Shown in pieces: positions 40,636 to 48,571 of a stretch of DNA of 64,000 nucleotides. Source of the DNA: a virus; IMG/VR virus record IMGVR_UViG_3300042898_003801, positions 1 through 64,000 of that record; one strand, 5' to 3'. The stretch's first letter is position 1; each line of letters starts with the position of its first letter. The position numbers and the translations under genes were made by a program. Below the pieces are notes generated by a model. That model saw nothing but the letters and a program-made list of their open reading frames with translations, searched no databases and was not told the origin of the DNA.

Positions 40636-41311
40636 ATTCTAATAATTTAAGATTGTATTTTTCAGCAAATTCATTTACTATTTCAAACGTCCAAGGGAAT
40701 ATATCCACATAAGGACCTGTCTTGTGTGTGATTCCTGGATTGGCACGTAAATAAAATTTACCTCCAGTTATCAATAAATCCACGCAGTGGGAAAACCTTG
40801 CTTCAATTTCGTCTTGGCTGTTAAAGTTAATTGATCCCAGTGCAAGTATGTGATCGTGTTTGTGCTTAACTTTATAGTCTAATATGTCAACTTCAAAGTC
40901 TGCACAGTTATTATAAGGATCGATTCCTACTAGGTTCTGTATGCGTCCTTTGAATGGATGATATCCACACCCTACATCTAAAACCGCCTGGGGATTTTGT
41001 TTATTAATTTCTTCAGCCAGTGCCCATCCGGTGTAGTCATAATCGCCAGTGCGCGGTTTCCAAATTTCAGCAAAAAACCTGTGCGTGTAACGCTCGCTTA
41101 GATCATCCACAATAGTTTTTAATGTACCTATATAATCACACGGTAAACTGAGTTGGGCATCTACTGCGTCTTTAAACTTGCCATAGCGAGCAGGAGTCCA
41201 CGGCAACTGATCCACGTGTGTGTCTTTGTCTATGACAATATTCTGGTATTTTGGTAAATTAAAAGCTGTGTGCAAATTTTCTTTAATCAAGTTAAAAATT
41301 TTAGTATTCAT
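40586..41311 (-). CDS. SAM-dependent methyltransferase
   Basis: 241 residues. VLDVGCGYHPFKGRI (about 109-123) is the SAM-binding motif I of class I methyltransferases, followed by VGIDPYNN with the acidic residue of motif II and ILALGSINFNSQDEI. The N-terminal 100 residues include WTPARYGKFKDAVDAQLSLP. A small-molecule or sugar methyltransferase is more likely than a DNA enzyme, because DPPY-type motifs are lacking. It faces the SGNH gene, overlapping its end by 50 bp. Confidence 0.8.
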   Translation of the reverse strand: MNTKIFNLIKENLHTAFNLPKYQNIVIDKDTHVDQLPWTPARYGKFKDAVDAQLSLPCDYIGTLKTIVDDLSERYTHRFFAEIWKPRTGDYDYTGWALAEEINKQNPQAVLDVGCGYHPFKGRIQNLVGIDPYNNCADFEVDILDYKVKHKHDHILALGSINFNSQDEIEARFSHCVDLLITGGKFYLRANPGITHKTGPYVDIFPWTFEIVNEFAEKYNLKLLEFKKDGNERLYFSYQKV

Positions 41312-41341
41312 TAGATTTTTCTCATATTAGATAAATAATTT

Positions 41342-41378
41342 TACAACAGAGACAAAAATTTTGCCTCTGTTGTGTTTT
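41342..41378 (+). terminator. Hairpin with T run between divergent genes
   Basis: ACAACAGAG pairs with CTCTGTTGT and is followed by GTTTTTTC. It lies upstream of both the minus-strand methyltransferase and the plus-strand gene at 41451, so it could act as attenuator of the plus-strand transcript, or be left over from a lost gene. Confidence 0.6.
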
Positions 41379-41402
41379 TTCATATATATTTAAGGAGAAT
41401 TT

Positions 41403-41426
41403 ATGAACACAAAAGATTTTGTCTGA
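41403..41426 (+). other. Mini-cistron in the leader of the next gene
   Basis: TAAGGAGAATTT followed by ATG and seven codons (MNTKDFV, then TGA) gives a very strong ribosome binding site on an 8-codon frame, 24 bp before the gene at 41451. It may be a leader peptide or a gene remnant. Confidence 0.4.
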
Positions 41427-41450
41427 CAGAATTAAAACATTACTTTTTAA

Positions 41451-42068
41451 ATGAAACACATTAAACAATATAAAACATTAGGAATATTATTTGCTCCTGC
41501 ACTTGGTGGAAACCATATTGCTAACATGATTTCAACTTCTCCTCACGTGGAAAATAGAATTAAAACTGCCCAGTACGAGCAAAATCTAATAGATTTATAT
41601 AGTAATTCAAAAGGATACATGTTTCATGCTGAGGAATTTTTAAATTTTAGTTCAGAGGATTATACTAAATCGTATAATTTGGTTTTAGAAAATAAATTGT
41701 CTACTGTTTTGCCAGGCCATATGGAAGATGCATATTGGGTTTTGAATAAATTAAAACCACTGGGCAAAATGGGGTTTATTACTATGGAAGTATTCAATAT
41801 AGATATTTTTAATTTTTATAAAAATATTAATACTAGATCCTACGTAGAAAATTATAATCCCTATATATATCGATTTATGTACACTAAAGATGTTGCATCA
41901 CGATTATTAGATATACCAATGGACGATGGGTATGTTATTGACGCTGAAAAAATAATCCAGCCGGACATCACTGAATTATTAAACAATTTAAATGATGAGT
42001 TACAGTTGGATATGAATCTTACACTGTGCAAAGAGTTGCACAGCATGAGATATAAAAAAATACATTAA
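41451..42068 (+). CDS. P-loop sulfotransferase-like protein (copy 4)
   Basis: 205 residues, AT-rich. LGILFAPALGGNHIANMI (residues 10-27) is the glycine loop. It is the paralogue of the gene at 19011 over the whole length, including the VIDAEKII segment and the terminal ELHSMRYKK. The Shine-Dalgarno is weak compared with the mini-cistron just upstream, so translation may depend on re-initiation. Confidence 0.5.
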   Translation: MKHIKQYKTLGILFAPALGGNHIANMISTSPHVENRIKTAQYEQNLIDLYSNSKGYMFHAEEFLNFSSEDYTKSYNLVLENKLSTVLPGHMEDAYWVLNKLKPLGKMGFITMEVFNIDIFNFYKNINTRSYVENYNPYIYRFMYTKDVASRLLDIPMDDGYVIDAEKIIQPDITELLNNLNDELQLDMNLTLCKELHSMRYKKIH

Positions 42069-42080
42069 AAGGAAAAACAA

Positions 42081-43058
42081 ATGAAAAAAATACTAGCACT
42101 GATACTTGCTACCGCAAGCATGTTAGCACAGGCATGGGAACCAACCAAGCCAGTACAAGTCTATATCGGTAACACGCCTGGAGCCGGGAACGAAATGGCC
42201 TTTAGAAAACTAGCACAGATTGTACAAAAAGAAAATCCTAAATTTGTCTATGTTGTACAAAACATTCCCGGAGCAGACTCAGTCATAGCCAACAACCGGT
42301 TTTTAGAAGCCACAAACGATGGGCATACCATTAACTTGCCAAGTCACATGAGCAGTTATGTTACAAATGATATCTGGGAAAAGTCAATTAAGAAATACAA
42401 CTACGACAGTTTCGTAGATGTGTTGACCATGGGTAAATCACCATTGGTGTTGGTTGCTAATCCCAAGAGCGGCATTAATACTCCACAGGAGTTTGTGAAG
42501 TATATTCAATCTGGTAGAACTATTAGCATTGCTGTAGGCGGTGGAGCACATAGAACAGCATTTGAATATTTGATGGACAAAGGTCGAGGCAACAAAGACA
42601 CAGTCAAACCCATCAAGTTTAACGGACCAATGCCTGCTGTGACCAGCGTGGCATCATTTGATCCTAAGACAGGAGGAACAGAATTTGGCATCATTCCCAT
42701 TGCTGTGGCCAAGGCCTTGGTGGATGCAGGCAAAGTCAAACCCATTGGATTCACTGGTACACGTAAGATGGCACAATTTCCAGAAGTTCCGTTGTTGAAC
42801 ACCATTGCACCTGGGATCAATGTGTATGCGGCTTGGTCAATTCAATTGCCTCCTGGCACAGACAAGGACATTGTGGCCTGGTATCAACTGCAATTCAGTC
42901 GTGCAGTTCGTAGCGCAGAATACAAAGAGTACATGGATGCCAACGTTATATTCTACGCAGAAGATGAACTTACTCCTGCAGGATTAAAGCGCAACATGGA
43001 CGAACTACGTGCTACCTTTTTACCAGTACTGAGTCGAATTGATTTAAGTAAAGAATGA
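42081..43058 (+). CDS. Periplasmic tricarboxylate-binding protein (Bug/TctC family)
   Basis: 325 residues. Sec signal peptide MKKILALILATASMLAQA, then WEPTKPVQVYIGNTPGAGNE and the family blocks VVQNIPGADSVIANN, DGHTINLPS and VPLLNTIAPGINVYAAWSIQ. Bug proteins bind carboxylates and deliver them to the TctAB permease or serve as sensors. No permease is visible. Ribosome binding site AAAAGGAAAA. It is the first gene of a five-gene operon coupled by ATGA overlaps, which makes a recent single-gene hitchhiker less likely. Confidence 0.88.
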   Translation: MKKILALILATASMLAQAWEPTKPVQVYIGNTPGAGNEMAFRKLAQIVQKENPKFVYVVQNIPGADSVIANNRFLEATNDGHTINLPSHMSSYVTNDIWEKSIKKYNYDSFVDVLTMGKSPLVLVANPKSGINTPQEFVKYIQSGRTISIAVGGGAHRTAFEYLMDKGRGNKDTVKPIKFNGPMPAVTSVASFDPKTGGTEFGIIPIAVAKALVDAGKVKPIGFTGTRKMAQFPEVPLLNTIAPGINVYAAWSIQLPPGTDKDIVAWYQLQFSRAVRSAEYKEYMDANVIFYAEDELTPAGLKRNMDELRATFLPVLSRIDLSKE

Positions 43059-43684
43059 AATATATCTTTGTAGCCGGTGCTCCGGGCTCTAAATGGAGCA
43101 GTGTGGTCAAAAACATCTACTATAGTCCTAGCATTGATCGTTCGGACTATAGAGATGAATGGACCTATTATCATGACGCTTCGGGCACCCGGGAACTAAT
43201 GCATCTGGGTGCTTACTTTGACCCAGGTATGATTTCTCCCTTGCCCGAAGATTTAACAACATTAGATAGAGAACAATTGGAAGAGATATTTGCCGAGCCG
43301 TTTCAATTTAAAGAATCCAAGGGTACGCGAATTATCAAAAGCCATGTGTTTTCAAATCATATTGATTATCTGAGAAAATTGTTCCCCGAAGTGCCCATTG
43401 TGATTGTGCATCGCAATGACGATTCGTGCCTGGGCTGGTGGGTAAAATGCGGGCATTTTGATATCACATATCCTGACTATCATGAGTATTTCAAAGATCT
43501 CAAACACATGGCCCAAATCATTCGAAGACAAAATGCTGATATTTTGGCGGCTTGGTGGAAATACAATGATAAACCTGTAATGGACAATAATCTCCGATTG
43601 GCAGCGGCCCTGGGCATAGAACCACCTCCTGCAGAATACACACAAGAATACGTAGTAAGCGATATAAGGGTAAAAGTAATATGA
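43055..43684 (+). CDS. Sulfotransferase-like protein (copy 5)
   Basis: 209 residues. IFVAGAPGSKWSSVVKNI (4-21) corresponds to the 5'-phosphosulfate loop, RIIKSHVFSNHIDYL carries the KSH/KTH-like conserved pair after it, and VPIVIVHRNDDSC corresponds to the 3'-phosphate binding segment (RxxxxxxxS). This copy shows the sulfotransferase layout best. ATGA overlap with the binding protein and with the next gene. It would move a sulfuryl group from PAPS to a hydroxyl or amine. Confidence 0.68.
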   Translation: MKYIFVAGAPGSKWSSVVKNIYYSPSIDRSDYRDEWTYYHDASGTRELMHLGAYFDPGMISPLPEDLTTLDREQLEEIFAEPFQFKESKGTRIIKSHVFSNHIDYLRKLFPEVPIVIVHRNDDSCLGWWVKCGHFDITYPDYHEYFKDLKHMAQIIRRQNADILAAWWKYNDKPVMDNNLRLAAALGIEPPPAEYTQEYVVSDIRVKVI

Positions 43685-44340
43685 TAACAGACGAATTTAA
43701 AAGCAGTTGGGATTTTACAAAGAGTTACAGTACATATCATTTTGACAGCGTCAAAATAGATCGATTTGAAGATGTGATTGCACATCTAGGACATATTGAA
43801 CCCACATGGCAAGCTGATCTTGAAGACATTGTTGCTAACTCAAACCCAGCCACTTGGGAAACTCGCGGTTACAAAGGTGAAGGTATTCCTCCTCCGCGTG
43901 AAGATTTGTTGGCAGAAGAATATGATATTGAACGGGTAGGCGCTGATCCCAAAATGATCATCACCCATATCAATTGGCGTATTCCCGATTCGTTGCAAGC
44001 AATTACTGCGGCATTTGGCCTAGATGATTGCATGGAACGCATACACGTACAGCAACCTGGAGAAGTGTGGAACCTACACATAGATAAACTGCAGAAATGG
44101 TGCCCTGAAGATCCGTCAAAGATAGGACGTTATTTTGTACAATTAACAGACTGGCAACCTGGGCAGTTCTGGGAGTATGGTAATTATCACTGGAACCAAT
44201 GGCGTGCCGGCGATGTCAGCACATTTGACTGGGCCAACATGCCACACTCTACAGCCAATGCTGGCCATTATCCCAGAGTTACATTCCAGTTAACTGGTGT
44301 TATTACAGAAAAGACTAAAGCATTTTTAGCCACACTATGA
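43681..44340 (+). CDS. 2-oxoglutarate/Fe(II)-dependent oxygenase
   Basis: 219 residues. WNLHIDK provides HxD (His133, Asp135), MPHSTANAG the second His (189) and YPRVTFQLTG the Arg (199) that binds 2-oxoglutarate, in a double-stranded beta-helix layout close to aspartyl/asparaginyl hydroxylases. It would hydroxylate a protein, sugar or small molecule. Third gene of the coupled operon, placed between two sulfotransferase-like genes, so it may create the hydroxyl acceptor. That last point is inference. Confidence 0.8.
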   Translation: MITDEFKSSWDFTKSYSTYHFDSVKIDRFEDVIAHLGHIEPTWQADLEDIVANSNPATWETRGYKGEGIPPPREDLLAEEYDIERVGADPKMIITHINWRIPDSLQAITAAFGLDDCMERIHVQQPGEVWNLHIDKLQKWCPEDPSKIGRYFVQLTDWQPGQFWEYGNYHWNQWRAGDVSTFDWANMPHSTANAGHYPRVTFQLTGVITEKTKAFLATL

Positions 44341-44963
44341 AAACTCTATTAATCATTACTGGTCCGCAAGGGTCTGGTAATCATTTATGGTCAAAAATCT
44401 TTGCGCTACACCCAGATGTGTATGGCTGGCACACCCTGTTACATGAATACTGGATAGGGCATGATCAAGAACCTTTTGCAGATTGTTGGGCTGATCCCGA
44501 CGAGTTAAAAGAATTTGACTGGGGTGAATGCAAGTACTTTGTCACAAGTGTAAGTACTCCGTACATGCTCAACGGTGAACGTACCATACCCAACATTGTG
44601 CGTTTTGCTGCCACAGCCCTGGGACTGGGCATACGGGTAAAAATTGCCATCATTGGACGTGATCGTAATATATTACAGTATCAAGAGACTCGTGTACGTG
44701 GAGAACCCACATTCGATATAGCACTAGCAGAATATGAAAAATTAACAACATGGAATCCTGTATTCTTAAGTTATGAATTGTTGCATCTTTATGGTGATCT
44801 TTATCTACAACAGCTATCTGATCAATTGGAGTTCCCTATTGATTATTCTAGTCCCCAACTGGAAAATATTTTACAGGATGATACAAACAGTAAGTACTTT
44901 CAACCAGTGACACATCATCCTACAGATGATTTAGCACGACATACTTCAAGGAAATGGCGATGA
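44337..44963 (+). CDS. Sulfotransferase-like protein (copy 6)
   Basis: 208 residues. LLIITGPQGSGNHLWSKIF (4-22) is the phosphosulfate loop, and RVKIAIIGRDRNI resembles the 3'-phosphate binding strand. Coupled by ATGA to the oxygenase before and the APS-kinase fusion after it. Confidence 0.62.
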   Translation: MKTLLIITGPQGSGNHLWSKIFALHPDVYGWHTLLHEYWIGHDQEPFADCWADPDELKEFDWGECKYFVTSVSTPYMLNGERTIPNIVRFAATALGLGIRVKIAIIGRDRNILQYQETRVRGEPTFDIALAEYEKLTTWNPVFLSYELLHLYGDLYLQQLSDQLEFPIDYSSPQLENILQDDTNSKYFQPVTHHPTDDLARHTSRKWR

Positions 44964-45757
44964 CAGCACAACGTATATTAATCATGGGCTTGCCCGGCGC
45001 AGGCAAAACATATCTAGCACAGCACATATTAGACCACTTGCAGGCAGAACGCAAACGTGTGCATTGGCTCAATGCCGACGATGTGCGTAAAGAATACAAC
45101 GACTGGGACTTTACTGAAGCAGGCCGTATTCGACAGAGTGTGCGTATGCGTACACTAGCAGATTCATTCACTGACGTAGACTACGTAATCTGTGACTTTG
45201 TTGCACCACTGGTAGAAATGCGCAACAACTTCAAAGCAGACTGGTGTGTGTGGGTTGACACCATTGACAAAGGTCGTTTTGAAGATACCAACCGAGCGTT
45301 TATTCCTCCAGAAGTTTATGACTTCCGTATTACAGAACAAAAGTCAGAGAAATGGGGTGAATTCATCGCCGCACACATATTAGATAATAGACGCCGTCCT
45401 GTGTTTGATTGGCAACGAGAAACTGTACAGATGCTGGGCCGTTGGCAACCGTGGCATGCCGGTCATCGTGCGCTGTTTGAACGTGCTATCGCTAAAACTG
45501 GACAAGTGGTTATTCAAATACGTGACTGTCAGGGATGGCAAGGTAGTAACCCGTTTGAAATAGACAAAGTCAAATCATTTATCAAACGTGATTTGGACAT
45601 GCTATATCAAGGTCAATATGAAATTCAAGTTGTGCCCAACATTGTTAATATCACTTACGGTCGAGATGTGGGTTATAAGATTGAACAAGAATCATTTGAC
45701 GAAAAAACTCATGCTATCAGCGCCACTGAAATTAGAAAACAAATGGGACTCAAATAA
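44960..45757 (+). CDS. APS-kinase-like/nucleotidyltransferase fusion protein
   Basis: 265 residues from the ATG at 44960 (ATGA overlap; GGAAA at correct distance, unlike the ATG at 44954). Residues 1-125 follow adenylylsulfate kinase: GLPGAGKT (10-17), LNADDVRKEY (37-46), an Arg-rich helix and VICDFVAPLVEMR. Residues about 155-265 are a cytidylyltransferase-fold domain with GRWQPWHAGH (HxGH at 166-169) and ISATEIR (253-259), closest in motif to NadM/NadR-type adenylyltransferases. The kinase half would make PAPS, the donor for the two sulfotransferase-like neighbours. The role of the second half is uncertain. Confidence 0.8.
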   Translation: MTAQRILIMGLPGAGKTYLAQHILDHLQAERKRVHWLNADDVRKEYNDWDFTEAGRIRQSVRMRTLADSFTDVDYVICDFVAPLVEMRNNFKADWCVWVDTIDKGRFEDTNRAFIPPEVYDFRITEQKSEKWGEFIAAHILDNRRRPVFDWQRETVQMLGRWQPWHAGHRALFERAIAKTGQVVIQIRDCQGWQGSNPFEIDKVKSFIKRDLDMLYQGQYEIQVVPNIVNITYGRDVGYKIEQESFDEKTHAISATEIRKQMGLK

Positions 45758-45808
45758 AGAAACTTTTAATTATTGTTTTTTACTTTCAGAAAATAATATA
45801 ATCATCTA

Positions 45809-46711
45809 ATGACCGAATTAATAAAGCCTTGTGAGTCTATTCTTAACTCAACAAGAATTATATTAAGAGCCAATGAAAACTGTTTGTTTTCTGGCATAGA
45901 TTCTGCGGAAGCTAATTCTACATTGGCCTTTAAAGAAAAAAAACATTTTCGAAATTACCCACATCCAATAGAGTATCATTATAACAGCCGTGGATTTAGA
46001 GATCAGGAATGGCCAGACACTATGATAGAATTACAAAATTCAATTTGGTGCATAGGTGATAGTTTTACTGCTGGAGTAGGTTTACCATTTACGCATACAT
46101 GGCCACAGGTACTACAACAAACAACAGATCAACGAACTATTAATGTAAGTTTAGATGGCGCTAGTAATAACTGGATTGCAAGACACACTTGTGCAATTAT
46201 CAATGAAATTGCTCCTCGGAATTTAATAGTGCAGTGGAGTTATTCGCACCGCCGAGAAGCTGATATCAAAGTGGCATTAGATCCAATATGGAGAGAATTT
46301 TATAATGCTATAAAAGGCACTGATTGGCCACCTTGTGAATCATTTGATTTGTTTAATACATTGCCCATTAATATACAAATTGATCTACGCAATGATCCGC
46401 GGTTTAACTCGTGGCACAAGGAATTTGATCTAGAAACGCCGCGTAGAATATATGAAGTTGATTCAACTCCCGAAGAAAACATTGCAAATACACAAGCGGC
46501 AATTGATGCAATCTGTTCTACTTCCACAACCACCAATATTATACACACGTTTATACCAAATTGGCACAACACCAACAAGTATCAATTGAACTTTCACGGG
46601 TATCCTGTGATCGAAAATTTTCCTGTTTTAGACTTAGGACGCGACTATTTTCACTATGATATTACAACTGCTACTAATTTAGCAAATCAATTAGTAGGAT
46701 TACTATTATAA
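45809..46711 (+). CDS. SGNH/GDSL hydrolase-like protein (copy 7)
   Basis: 300 residues. IWCIGDSFTAGVGLPF is block I with intact Ser, about residue 85, LDGASNNWIARH is the GxxN block, and GRDYFHYDITTATNLA is the terminal DxxH block. The N-terminal 70 residues form an extra domain with YHYNSRGFRDQEWP, a motif known from AlgX/AlgJ-like and other SGNH proteins that act on exopolysaccharides. Best candidate among the copies for a glycan acyl-modifying enzyme. Confidence 0.75.
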   Translation: MTELIKPCESILNSTRIILRANENCLFSGIDSAEANSTLAFKEKKHFRNYPHPIEYHYNSRGFRDQEWPDTMIELQNSIWCIGDSFTAGVGLPFTHTWPQVLQQTTDQRTINVSLDGASNNWIARHTCAIINEIAPRNLIVQWSYSHRREADIKVALDPIWREFYNAIKGTDWPPCESFDLFNTLPINIQIDLRNDPRFNSWHKEFDLETPRRIYEVDSTPEENIANTQAAIDAICSTSTTTNIIHTFIPNWHNTNKYQLNFHGYPVIENFPVLDLGRDYFHYDITTATNLANQLVGLLL

Positions 46712-46713
46712 TA

Positions 46714-47838
46714 CTAGTCATTGATCCAAACTAGGTCACTCAGTGCCAACTGTTTTTTTGGAATATCATTATAGGTTATTAACGATTTATTTGCAGACTC
46801 AGCAGACGTCCAGTTAGTGTGTTCTAATTGTGCAGCCTGTGTCAATGTTTCTGGATGATATGATATTGCATATGACGGTTGATTGATGCCAACCCATTTG
46901 TTATAATTCAACAAACATTGATCTATATTAGTAATGAGGTCAGCTTTTTCTTTAAGCGTATGTAATTTTATTGGAATTCCAGACATTACAATACCATCAT
47001 CTTGCAGATCTTGAATGAATATTCTGCACTGGGTATAATCATCTATGTTTAATTTGATAAATGATTTTTCTTCATCACTGAATTCATGATTAAATGGTAT
47101 TAAACTTAACAAATAATGTACACGATTCCAATCATGCCAATTAATGTTAAATCTATCTTGCCATGTTAATAAATTTTTTTTATCTTTAAATACATTTAAA
47201 TTCAAAATAAATTTTTCAATTTCAGGCAAATCTCTTTCATATTCAAAATAACTATTCACATTAAAGTGACGATCAACCCAGTCAAGATATTCGTGATAGT
47301 GTAGTAAATATTTTTCCATAACATCGTTTTGAACATGTATTTTGTTTTCATGAATATTTTTAAATATTTCATATTTTTGTTCAACTGAGTATACATTTAG
47401 ATTTTTTGACTCTCCAGCAATGGCCCAACTCATTGCATGCTCAAACAAATTTTTTCTACGACAAGATATAATGTGAAAATTATCATTTAAATATTGATAA
47501 AATGCCAATTGGTCATTTAATGAATCATTTCGGTTTTTAATATGATAGTGTGCCAATCTTGCAGTGACGTCATGTTTACAATTTTCTAATAGATTAACAA
47601 TAGTTTCTAAGCTTTGAAAGTATCCCCATCCTGCTTGCGGCCGGGCTTCCATGGACTGTTTTTTGCCTAGCACAGTTTGATTAAATTTTGTATTATGATA
47701 CGGTATTAGCCCGTTGGTTAACTCATGCAAATTAATAGTCAACGGATTGTAGTTTTCGTTGATATTTGCATAAACTGTAACTAGTCGTTGTAACAGCGTG
47801 CTGCCCACTCGATCCGGAGTTAAAATTAAAACATTCAT
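46714..47838 (-). CDS. Sulfotransferase-family-like protein (copy 7)
   Basis: 374 residues from the ATG at 47838. MNVLILTPDRVGSTLLQRLV (1-20) is a good PAPS-loop (RxGSTxL). HIISCRRKNLFEHAMSWAIA fits the 3'-phosphate site (R..N..E.A.S), as in phage and bacterial sulfotransferases. The remainder is AT-rich and helical. Encoded opposite to its neighbours and convergent with the SGNH gene at 45809. Confidence 0.7.
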   Translation of the reverse strand: MNVLILTPDRVGSTLLQRLVTVYANINENYNPLTINLHELTNGLIPYHNTKFNQTVLGKKQSMEARPQAGWGYFQSLETIVNLLENCKHDVTARLAHYHIKNRNDSLNDQLAFYQYLNDNFHIISCRRKNLFEHAMSWAIAGESKNLNVYSVEQKYEIFKNIHENKIHVQNDVMEKYLLHYHEYLDWVDRHFNVNSYFEYERDLPEIEKFILNLNVFKDKKNLLTWQDRFNINWHDWNRVHYLLSLIPFNHEFSDEEKSFIKLNIDDYTQCRIFIQDLQDDGIVMSGIPIKLHTLKEKADLITNIDQCLLNYNKWVGINQPSYAISYHPETLTQAAQLEHTNWTSAESANKSLITYNDIPKKQLALSDLVWIND

Positions 47839-47856
47839 AGTTTTACTTATAGACAG

Positions 47857-47865
47857 AATAAATAC
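47857..47865 (+). promoter_or_regulatory. T4-type late promoter box
   Basis: AATAAATAC lies upstream of the lysis cassette and 25 bp before an 18-codon leader frame. It sits between the divergent minus-strand gene at 47838 and the plus-strand cassette. Confidence 0.45.
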
Positions 47866-47889
47866 TTGTCTAAGAATCAAAGGAATGAC

Positions 47890-47946
47890 ATGGCAATAAC
47901 TCAACAATACACGCAGATACTGCCTTGTTATATTCCAGGAATATAA
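47890..47946 (+). CDS. Possible 18-residue leader peptide
   Basis: ATG at 47890 preceded by AAAGGAATGAC opens 18 codons (MAITQQYTQILPCYIPGI) ending one base before the ATG of the spanin gene. It could be a leader peptide that couples or delays spanin translation, or the remnant N-terminus of a virion protein. Evidence is only the ribosome binding site and spacing. Confidence 0.35.
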   Translation: MAITQQYTQILPCYIPGI

Positions 47947-47947
47947 C

Positions 47948-48571
47948 ATGAGCCAACTTACTTGGATGTTTAGTTTAATTCCAGACGGCATTTTTGTACT
48001 TTGTACCTATGCAATATTTGCACTGGGTTTGCTGTTGTACATTGCTTCAAAACTGGTGCAATGGATTCCTATAATGATGCAATATCGCATACCTGCAGAA
48101 CTTGTGGGTGTGTTGTGCTTGTGCGTTGGGGCTTATTTCTTTGGCTGGCGCGGCAATGAAGAGAAATGGCTAGATCGTATTAAAGAGCTTGAAGAAAAGG
48201 TTCAGATCGCCGAAGCTAAGAGCCGTGAAGTCAATACCGTAATTGAAACCAAATTTGTTACTAAGATCAAAGTTGTAAAGGAAACAGTATATGCAAACCG
48301 AGAAATCATTCGTGAAGTTGCTGGGGCTCAGCTTGATAGTCAGTGTACTTTGCCTCGGTCTACAGTCGTGCTCCACGACAGTGCCAGTCGTAATGAAGTG
48401 GCCCGAGGTCCCGACAGTGTTGATGGAACCCCCTCGGGAGTTGAAGCCCATCGACTCCTTGAAGCCGTCATTGACAACTACGGAAGCTGCCACGAAAACA
48501 TTGAAAAATTAAAAGCCTGGCAAGAATGGTATCGAACACAAAAACAAATATTTGAAGGAGTGAGTAAATGA
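47948..48571 (+). CDS. Rz-like inner-membrane spanin
   Basis: 207 residues. Two membrane helices near the N-terminus (about 10-37 and 48-67), then a coiled coil (EEKWLDRIKELEEKVQIAEA, KSREVNTVIE) reaching into the periplasm, and a short C-terminal domain with a CHENIEKLKAWQEW end. This is the layout of an i-spanin, and a lipoprotein frame (48291-48512) is embedded in another frame exactly as Rz1 is in Rz. Spanins fuse inner and outer membranes at lysis, so the host is Gram-negative. ATGA overlap with the endolysin gene. Confidence 0.8.
   Translation: MSQLTWMFSLIPDGIFVLCTYAIFALGLLLYIASKLVQWIPIMMQYRIPAELVGVLCLCVGAYFFGWRGNEEKWLDRIKELEEKVQIAEAKSREVNTVIETKFVTKIKVVKETVYANREIIREVAGAQLDSQCTLPRSTVVLHDSASRNEVARGPDSVDGTPSGVEAHRLLEAVIDNYGSCHENIEKLKAWQEWYRTQKQIFEGVSK
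48291..48512 (+). CDS. Rz1-like outer-membrane spanin lipoprotein, nested
   Basis: 73 residues in a different frame, fully inside the Rz-like gene. A signal sequence (LLGLSLIVSVLCLGLQSC) ends in a lipobox-type Cys at about residue 27, and the mature part is short and Pro-rich (KWPEVPTVLMEPPRELKPID), as in Rz1 o-spanins. Overlapping frame, lipoprotein signal and Pro-rich mature sequence together make a convincing o-spanin. Confidence 0.82.
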   Translation: MQTEKSFVKLLGLSLIVSVLCLGLQSCSTTVPVVMKWPEVPTVLMEPPRELKPIDSLKPSLTTTEAATKTLKN

